From Frankia nepalensis (lineage in GTDB: Bacteria > Actinomycetota > Actinomycetes > Frankiales > Frankiaceae), in the NCBI RefSeq assembly GCF_016786325.1, contig NZ_JADWYU010000151.1, forward strand, positions 1 to 42,893: DNA of 42,893 nucleotides, given 5' to 3'. Positions 22,253 to 27,791 of this stretch are shown in pieces. Made by a program: the position numbers and the translations under genes. The notes beneath the pieces are model-generated. The model was not told where the DNA came from and did not search any database. It saw only the letters and a list, made by a program, of their open reading frames with translations. Numbering within the stretch: the stretch's first letter is position 1; each line of letters starts with the position of its first letter.

Positions 22253-22371
22253 GAACTGGCGTGGTCCGCGAACTGACGTGGTGCGCGAACTGGCATGGTG
22301 CGCGGGCTGGCGTGGTCCACGGGCTGGCGTGGTGCGCGGGCTGGCGTGGTGCGCGAGCTGGCGTGGTGCGC
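22253..22371. repeat. 7 x 17-bp tandem repeat in a divergent promoter region
   Basis: Seven contiguous 17-bp units of the form G(A/G)(A/G)CTGGCGTGGTGCGC fill 22253-22371, with only scattered substitutions and no length change. The array begins 15 bp upstream of the hydrolase start codon, within its expected promoter or 5' leader. No unique spacers exist, so it is not a CRISPR. Confidence 0.9.
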
Positions 22372-22415
22372 GAAGACGCCGGTGGGCGGCCCGGCGGTGA
22401 CGGATCTCGCGTCGC

Positions 22416-22447
22416 GGTCCGGGACCGGCCCCGCCCGGTCCCGGACC
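22416..22447. promoter_or_regulatory. 13-bp inverted repeat made of two GGTCCnGGACC sites
   Basis: GGTCCGGGACCGG (22416-22428) and CCGGTCCCGGACC (22435-22447) are perfectly complementary around a 6-nt loop. Each arm also contains its own dyad, GGTCC-N-GGACC, the two centres being 21 bp apart, about two helical turns. It lies 110 bp upstream of the flavoprotein start. It may be a paired operator or an RNA hairpin. Confidence 0.6.
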
Positions 22448-22558
22448 AGGCTGGGACACTTGGGTGGTGCCTCTCCCGGAGTCCCTCCCACATGTCGTGA
22501 CGGCGCGCGCGGCCCGCGCCGCGACCGCCGCCGCCGAGCGGACCGCCAGGAGCGCCGC

Positions 22559-23884
22559 GTGAGCACGACCACCGCCGTGGGACCCGTCCCGGCCGGCCGG
22601 CCGGCCGCCGCGCCGGTCGAGGCTCCGACCGTGCCGGTCGGCGACCTCGCCGAGCTGCGCGGGCGGCTCGTCGACGTGCTGGTCGTCGGCGGCGGCCCGG
22701 CCGGCGCCGCCGCGGCGCTGGCGGCGCTGCGCGTGCGGCCCGAGGCGACCGTGGTGATCGCCGACCTGGCCGGCTTCCCCCGGGACAAGACCTGCGGCGA
22801 CGGCGTCGCGCCGCACGGCCTCGACGTGCTGCGCCACCTGGGGGTCGCGGACGCGGCGACCGGCTTCCGCCCGGTCGACCGGATGCGGCTGCGCACCCCG
22901 GGCGGCGCCGAGGTGGCCACCCCGTCCGCGCGGGCCACCCACGTCATCCCCCGGATGGTGTTCGACGCCCGTCTCGTCGCCGCCGCGCGCGCCCGCGGGG
23001 CGCGCGTCGTGCGCCACCGGGTGCGCGGCTTCGCGGCCACCACCGTCGACGGCGCGCCGGCCGTCGCCGTCGACGGCGGCGCGCTCACCGCGCGCGTCCT
23101 CATCGGCGCGGACGGCGCGAACTCCGCGGTGCGCCGGGCGCTGGGCATCGGGGTGAACCCGCCGGAGGCCCTGGCGATCGCCGTGCGGGCCTACGCCGAC
23201 GCGCCCAAGGCCGACCTGCCGCCCGAGCAGTACATCGAGATGACCGACGAGGGCTGGCCGGCCTATGCCTGGTCGTTCCCGATCGGCGACGGGCGGGCGA
23301 ACATCGGTTTCGGCATGCTGCGTGCCCAGCTGGGCGCGACGGCCGCGGGGGGTGCCGCCGGGGAGGGCAAGTCCGCCGCCGCGGTCTCCGGCCGGGCGGT
23401 GCTGCACGGGACGCTCGCCCGGATCCTGCCCGAGCAGCCCGCCTACCCGGGCACGTCGCGGGCCCATCACCTGCCGATGTCCACGTGGCGCCCCCGGCAG
23501 CCCGATGGCCAGGTGCTGCTCGCTGGCGACGCGGCCTCGCTGATCAACCCGCTGACCGGTGAGGGGATCTACTACGCCCTGCTGTCCGGGTCGCTCGCTG
23601 GTCACGCCGCGATGGAGGCGGTGCTCGCCGGCCGGCCGGGCCAGGCGGGGGCCGCCTACCGCCGCGCGCTCGCCGGTGAGCTGGGCCGGCATCTGCGGCA
23701 CACCGCGCTGCTGGCCGGCCTCGTCGGCCGGCACCGGGCGCTGATGGACGCGACGGTGCGGTCGGCCAGCCGCCGCACCGAGCTCTACGACACCCTCGTC
23801 GAGATCGGGCTCGGCCGTGGCACCATCCCGGCGGCCTCCCTGGCCCGGCTCGCGGCCCGCCGCGCCCTGCGCCTGGGCCGCTGA
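22559..23884 (+). CDS. geranylgeranyl reductase family FAD-dependent oxidoreductase
   Basis: Flavoprotein predicted to saturate double bonds of a polyprenyl chain (menaquinone, lipid or carotenoid side chain) or to act on a related substrate. The 441 residues show an N-terminal Rossmann motif VLVVGGGPAGAAAALAAL, the family CGDGVAPHGLDVL block, a second GADGANSAVRRALG site, the YxWxFP signature in PAYAWSFPIGDGRANIG, and GDAASLINPLTGEGIYYAL for FAD binding. GTG at 22559 follows CAGGAG by about 8 nt. The first about 40 residues are a disordered extension. The exact substrate cannot be read from sequence. Confidence 0.9.
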   Translation: MSTTTAVGPVPAGRPAAAPVEAPTVPVGDLAELRGRLVDVLVVGGGPAGAAAALAALRVRPEATVVIADLAGFPRDKTCGDGVAPHGLDVLRHLGVADAATGFRPVDRMRLRTPGGAEVATPSARATHVIPRMVFDARLVAAARARGARVVRHRVRGFAATTVDGAPAVAVDGGALTARVLIGADGANSAVRRALGIGVNPPEALAIAVRAYADAPKADLPPEQYIEMTDEGWPAYAWSFPIGDGRANIGFGMLRAQLGATAAGGAAGEGKSAAAVSGRAVLHGTLARILPEQPAYPGTSRAHHLPMSTWRPRQPDGQVLLAGDAASLINPLTGEGIYYALLSGSLAGHAAMEAVLAGRPGQAGAAYRRALAGELGRHLRHTALLAGLVGRHRALMDATVRSASRRTELYDTLVEIGLGRGTIPAASLARLAARRALRLGR

Positions 23885-23916
23885 GCGGTGCGGGCCGCCG
23901 GCGCCCTGCCCGCGCG

Positions 23917-24141
23917 CTACTCGTCGGCCAGGCGGACGTTCACGGGGGCGATGATCGGGCCGTCCGGGTCGCAGGCCGGCAGCGCGGCGTCCTCGAAGTA
24001 GACCTCCAGGGCCTCGCGGAGCGCCACGAGCGACTCCTCGACGGAGTGGCCCTGGGCGGCGACGTCCACCTCGGCCGCCCGGGCGGAGAACGTGTCGTTC
24101 CGACGGGTGATGACGGCAGTCAGCCGTACCGCGCGTTCCAT
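23917..24141 (-). CDS. HicB-like small protein (orphan antitoxin type)
   Basis: The 74-residue product fits the HicB N-terminal fold: a strand pair RLTAVITRRNDTFSARAAEVDVAAQG followed by the helix HSVEESLVALREALEVYFED. HicB proteins normally neutralise a HicA mRNA-interferase encoded beside them. No HicA-like ORF is seen on the same strand within about 500 bp on either side, so this is an orphan, possibly a solitary regulator. ATG at 24141. It lies tail-to-tail with the flavoprotein gene, 32 bp apart. Confidence 0.75.
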   Translation of the reverse strand: MERAVRLTAVITRRNDTFSARAAEVDVAAQGHSVEESLVALREALEVYFEDAALPACDPDGPIIAPVNVRLADE

Positions 24142-24438
24142 GTGACCACGCTAGAACAGGCAGTCACGGCCCGCGACGTGCTCAAACGCCCACCAAGAGG
24201 GCTTTCCCGTCCTGGCCGCCGATGGCCGGTTCGGCCGGGGCGCCAGGTCGAATGTCCCGGTTCCGCGGGGCCTGCCCGGGGCCGGGCTGGTGTCGGCGGC
24301 CGCGCGCCGGTACGGGACGAACGGGATGAACGGGACGGCGCCGGTTGGCTCCGCCGAGTCGTGGGGATGCCGGCGTCGGCTAATGGACGCAGATCACGGC
24401 TGCCCCGGGTGGGGCGCGCGGAAGGTAGCCGGTTATCC
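24142..24438. other. intergenic region, no gene recognised
   Basis: About 300 bp between the HicB-like gene and the next promoter. A plus-strand frame stays open through it but has no start with a ribosome site and no family-like sequence. Confidence 0.45.
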
Positions 24439-24467
24439 TTGACAAGACCCGTCGGATCCTCTAGCGA
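24439..24467 (+). promoter_or_regulatory. promoter upstream of the 22-codon ORF
   Basis: TTGACA (24439-24444), a 17-nt spacer and TAGCGA (24462-24467) give the best housekeeping-type promoter match on the plus strand of this window. Transcription would start near 24474, just before a GAGGAGG ribosome site. Confidence 0.65.
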
Positions 24468-24492
24468 GGACGACCGCGAGGAGGTGGCCGCT

Positions 24493-24561
24493 GTGAGTTC
24501 GAGCGGGTGCTCTAGTTACGGCCACCGCCACCTGACGTCCGACGAGAGCAACGCGGCGTAG
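24493..24561 (+). CDS. putative 22-residue small protein or leader peptide
   Basis: GTG at 24493 is preceded by GAGGAGG (24478-24484) with an 8-nt spacer and lies about 20 nt from the predicted transcription start. The peptide is rich in Ser, Gly, Tyr and His: VSSSGCSSYGHRHL, then TSDESNAA, with one Cys. The ribosome site can pair with two alternative stretches inside the ORF (GGTGGCCG 24483-24490 with 24519-24526, or AGGTGGC 24482-24488 with 24527-24533), so its translation may be regulated. A strong hairpin starts 10 nt after the stop. No homologue is recognised. The next long gene, DUF1003, begins 251 bp downstream on the same strand. Confidence 0.45.
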   Translation: MSSSGCSSYGHRHLTSDESNAA

Positions 24562-24570
24562 CAGCAGTCA

Positions 24571-24600
24571 GGGCCGGTTCGCGAGACGCGACCGAGGCCC
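24571..24600 (+). terminator. hairpin after the 22-codon ORF
   Basis: GGGCC with GGCCC and GGTTCGCG with CGCGACC pair to form a stem of about 12 bp with small bulges around an AGA loop. No U-tract follows. It may terminate the short transcript or act as an attenuator for DUF1003. Confidence 0.45.
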
Positions 24601-24811
24601 GGCGAGTCCACGTCACAGGGCGCGACCCGATTCGCGCCCCCGCCGCATGCCCGGGCACGCACCCGGCACACGTCTGGCGTCGTTTCTGGTGGGGTTGGCC
24701 GATTTCCGCACGTTCGGCCCGGGTCGCTCCGCGCGGCCTTGTTCTTGACATGCGCGCCAGCGTCACCGGCCTTGGTTCCGGGCGGTCCGGCGCGCGGAAC
24801 GGGGACCTCCC

Positions 24812-25654
24812 ATGAGCATCACGACCACCGCCACCCGAGTCGTGTCCCGCCGCGCGGCGGAGCGTCTCGACGTTCCGGTCGCCGGCCGGATCGCCCTCCT
24901 GCCCCGCTCGGTGAACCGCGAGGCGTTCAGCCGCGGCGCCGAGCGCGTCGCCCGGTTCCTCGGCACGGGACGCTACCTGGCCGTCCAGACGGTGCTCGTG
25001 GTCGTGTGGATCGGGCTGAACGTCGCCATGCCGTTCCTGCGCTGGGACCCGTACCCCTTCATCCTGCTGAACCTGGCCTTCTCCACCCAGGCCGCCTACG
25101 CGGCCCCGCTGATCCTGCTGGCGCAGAACCGCCAGGACGACCGGGACCGCGCCTCGCTCGCCGAGGACCGGGCCGCCGCGCTGCGCGCCCGCGAGGACAC
25201 CGAGTTCCTCGCCCGCGAGGTGGCCGCGCTGCGGCTGGCCCAGAGCGACGCGGCCACCCGCCAGTACCTGCGCGGCGAACTCGCGCACCAGCTCGACGAC
25301 CTGCGCGTCGACCTGCGCGGTCTGGTGCTCGAAGCGGTCCGGACCACTCTGTCCGCGCAGGCGCCCGCCGGGGCCGCGCCGGTGGCCGGGGAGCCGGCCG
25401 CGCGGGGCGCGTCGGGACGGCCGAAGGGCGGCCGGGACGGCGCGCACGAGCCGGCCGACGGCCCGCTGAACGGGGCGGTCGGCCGGCGTGGCGGCCGCGG
25501 CGGCGACCGCTCGGCCGGCACCCGCGCGGGCGGTGGTCACCGCGCCGGCGGCGAGCGGCGGCGGGCGCCCGGCACGCCGTCGTCCAGCGCGATGCTCTCA
25601 CCCGGGTACCGCCGGGGCGGCGACCTGCTCGGCCGTTCCGAGCACACGGGGTGA
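24812..25654 (+). CDS. DUF1003 family membrane protein
   Basis: Member of DUF1003, a bacterial family of small membrane proteins of unknown function. Residues about 50-110 hold two membrane segments (YLAVQTVLVVVWIGLNVAM and PFILLNLAFSTQAAYAAPLILL) joined by the conserved RWDPYPFILLNL turn and followed by the hallmark LAQNRQDDRDR. A helical charged region (about 115-170) resembles a coiled coil. The last about 100 residues are Gly/Arg/Ala-rich and disordered. ATG at 24812 has GGGGA upstream. Total length 280. Confidence 0.88.
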   Translation: MSITTTATRVVSRRAAERLDVPVAGRIALLPRSVNREAFSRGAERVARFLGTGRYLAVQTVLVVVWIGLNVAMPFLRWDPYPFILLNLAFSTQAAYAAPLILLAQNRQDDRDRASLAEDRAAALRAREDTEFLAREVAALRLAQSDAATRQYLRGELAHQLDDLRVDLRGLVLEAVRTTLSAQAPAGAAPVAGEPAARGASGRPKGGRDGAHEPADGPLNGAVGRRGGRGGDRSAGTRAGGGHRAGGERRRAPGTPSSSAMLSPGYRRGGDLLGRSEHTG

Positions 25655-25740
25655 TGTCGGCCGCGCGGCGAGGCCCGCTCGGGCCGTCCTTCGAGTCCCC
25701 CGCCCCGTGTTGTAGCGTGTTCGCCTGATGACGTAACGTG

Positions 25741-25756
25741 ACAGCGTGCACGCTGT
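25741..25756. promoter_or_regulatory. 16-bp perfect palindrome upstream of the D,D-carboxypeptidase
   Basis: ACAGCGTGCACGCTGT is fully self-complementary. It starts 2 bp after a TAACGT (25734-25739) that resembles a -10 box and ends 24 bp before the GTG at 25781. The position over the expected transcription start suggests a repressor operator. Confidence 0.6.
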
Positions 25757-25780
25757 TGCTCTCGGGAACCGGCACTTTCG

Positions 25781-27247
25781 GTGAGCGCGCGCATCCCCAC
25801 GGCGCCGCGCGCCCTGATCAGGCTGGTCATGGCCGCGACGCTGACCGCGCTCGGCGCGTCCACGCTCGCCACCGGACCCGCCGCGGCGACATCGGCGGTC
25901 CCGGCGCCCGCGGCGGCATCGGCGCCGGTGCCGGCCGCTCCGGCGGGAGCCCAGGGTCAGGCCGGCCCGGGCGGCGCCCCCACGGCCGAGAGCGAGCTCC
26001 CGGCGCGGCTCACCGCGGGGAGCTGGCTGGTCGCCGACGCCGGGACCGGGGAGATCCTGGCGGCCAAGGGCCCCCGCGTCCGCGACCTGCCCGCCAGCAC
26101 CATGAAGATCCTCACCGCGCTGGTGGTGCTGCCCACGCTCTCGCCCGAGACCCGGGTCGTGGTCGGCACCGACGCGGCGGAGGTGGACGGGACCAAGGTC
26201 GGGCTCCTGCCCGGCAACTCCTACCTGGTCCGCGACCTGGCGACCGCGATGCTCATCTCGAGCGGCAACGACGCCACCGTGGCGCTCGTCAACGCGGCCG
26301 GTGGGCGCGCGGCGGTGCTGGCCCGGATGAACGCGCTGGCCGCCGAGCTCGGCGCCACGGACACCGTCGCCGGCGACCCGACCGGCCTGGACGCGCCCGG
26401 CCAGCTCACCTCGGTGCGTGACCTGGCGATCCTCGGCCGGGCGGCGCTCGCGGAACCGGCGGTCAGCCGCTACCTGACGATCCCGCGGGCCGCGCTGCCC
26501 ACCAGGGACGGCGGCCGGTTCGAGATCCAGAACCACAACCTGCTGCTGGGCACCTACGAGGGCACGCTCGGGGTGAAGAACGGCTACACCGTCGCCGCGG
26601 GCGCGACCTTCGTCGGTGCCGCCCGGCGGGGCGAGCGGACGCTGCTGGTCGCGCTGCTGCGGGCGGCCCCGAACTACGGCGCGGATGCCCGCGCCCTGCT
26701 CGACTGGGGCTTCGCCCACGACGGCCAGATACGCCCGATCGGCACCCTGCCCGCCCCACGCCCGCCCACCGGCCCTCAGGACGACGGCGCCGTGGCCGTC
26801 GGCGGGCCGGCCAGCGCGGCCGCGCGGCCGACCGTTCCTGGCGGCCAGTCGTCCGCGGGCCAGTCGTCCGGCGGGCAGTCCTCCGGCGGCGAGGGATCCG
26901 GCGTCGGCTGGGTCACCTGGACGGCCCTCGCCATCACCGTCGTCGCCCTCGTCCTGACCGCGCTGGGTCACCACGCCCGCCAGCGCCCGGCGCGCCGCCG
27001 GGCACGGCTCAGCCATCGGCCGCGTCACCGGCGGGGGCAGCGGCGCCAGGCCGGGCACCGGCCCAGCCAGTCCGGAACCGCAGGATCGGCGAAGCCGACC
27101 CGGCGGGAGCCCCGGCTTCGGCTCGTGCCCTCCCAGCGCCGACCCGCCGGACGCGCCGGCGGCGAGCCGGCCGGGCGGAGCCGGGGAGGAGCGAACGGCG
27201 GCGCGTCCCGCCAGCGGCGGCGGCGCCGGCCAGCCAGCCGCGCGTGA
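25781..27247 (+). CDS. D-alanyl-D-alanine carboxypeptidase (serine peptidase S11)
   Basis: Penicillin-binding protein that trims the terminal D-Ala from peptidoglycan stem peptides outside the membrane. The 488 residues begin with a signal peptide (RALIRLVMAATLTALGAST, then an Ala/Pro-rich linker). Catalytic motifs are in order: STMK (SxxK), SSGNDATVALVN (SxN) and GVKNGYT, a KNG variant of the usual KTG. After the catalytic domain comes a Gly/Ser/Gln linker (GGQSSAGQSSGG), a C-terminal membrane segment WTALAITVVALVLTALG and an Arg-rich cytoplasmic tail of about 95 residues. The GTG start has a weak ribosome site. An SCO4848-type gene follows, as in Streptomyces. Confidence 0.92.
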   Translation: MSARIPTAPRALIRLVMAATLTALGASTLATGPAAATSAVPAPAAASAPVPAAPAGAQGQAGPGGAPTAESELPARLTAGSWLVADAGTGEILAAKGPRVRDLPASTMKILTALVVLPTLSPETRVVVGTDAAEVDGTKVGLLPGNSYLVRDLATAMLISSGNDATVALVNAAGGRAAVLARMNALAAELGATDTVAGDPTGLDAPGQLTSVRDLAILGRAALAEPAVSRYLTIPRAALPTRDGGRFEIQNHNLLLGTYEGTLGVKNGYTVAAGATFVGAARRGERTLLVALLRAAPNYGADARALLDWGFAHDGQIRPIGTLPAPRPPTGPQDDGAVAVGGPASAAARPTVPGGQSSAGQSSGGQSSGGEGSGVGWVTWTALAITVVALVLTALGHHARQRPARRRARLSHRPRHRRGQRRQAGHRPSQSGTAGSAKPTRREPRLRLVPSQRRPAGRAGGEPAGRSRGGANGGASRQRRRRRPASRA

Positions 27248-27437
27248 CCGCGTGGGCGGCCCGCCGACGTCGGCCCGGCAGGCGGCCCGGCGTCGGTCCC
27301 ACGGCGGGGCTGGCGCGGTCGGCGGGGCTGGCGCGGTGGCGCGTCGGTGACCCGGGCACCGGTCGCGTGGCGTCTCTCATGCGCCCGGGTGGCCGCCGGC
27401 CCGGCGCGCGCGGCTCGCGGGCTGCGAAGGTGGACGC

Positions 27438-27713
27438 GTGACTCTGTCGAAGCGGGCCTCCTGGTTCCTCGTGGCGGTGGGCGTGTGGTCGTGGGTGATC
27501 TGGCCGACCTTCCTGCGCAACATCTGGAAGGACGACCGCTCCTGGGACGACGGCCCGACCGGCTTCTTCCTGGTTCACCTCGTCCTGACGGTGGTCTCCC
27601 TCGCCATCGGCACCGCCGTCGCCTGGCTTGGCCTGCGCGGGACGCGCGCCGGCCGCGGCGCGGAGACCGGCGCGAGCGCCTCGTCCGAGCGGCTGGTCGG
27701 CTCGGGCCGTTGA
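27438..27713 (+). CDS. SCO4848-family small membrane protein
   Basis: 91-residue membrane protein. Two hydrophobic segments (RASWFLVAVGVWSWVIWPTFL and FFLVHLVLTVVSLAIGTAVAWLGL) are separated by a charged WKDDRSWDDGPTG loop. The conserved Trp-rich N-terminus and position right after a D,D-carboxypeptidase gene match the Streptomyces SCO4847-SCO4848 pair, suggesting a link to cell-envelope maintenance. Function unknown. GTG at 27438 follows AAGGTGG at about 4 nt. Confidence 0.85.
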   Translation: MTLSKRASWFLVAVGVWSWVIWPTFLRNIWKDDRSWDDGPTGFFLVHLVLTVVSLAIGTAVAWLGLRGTRAGRGAETGASASSERLVGSGR

Positions 27714-27723
27714 CCTCGCCGGT

Positions 27724-27764
27724 CCGGCGCCGGTCCGCCCGGGCAGCGGGCGGTCCGGCGCCGG
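27724..27764. terminator. bidirectional terminator hairpin
   Basis: CCGGCGCCGG, T, CCGCCCG, loop GGCAG, CGGGCGG, T, CCGGCGCCGG form a 17-bp stem with a single T-T mismatch. It sits between the convergent ends of the SCO4848-type gene and recQ. Confidence 0.75.
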
Positions 27765-27791
27765 CCGAGCCAGCCCTCGGCTGCCCGGCGA

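Noticed and set aside
22253-22371. CRISPR array
   Set aside because: Repeats are contiguous with no spacers and no cas genes nearby.
24170-24330. Possible hicA remnant next to the HicB-like gene (LKRPPRG, then NVPVPRG in another frame)
   Set aside because: Wrong strand for a hicAB pair, needs a frameshift, and lacks the catalytic GSH context.
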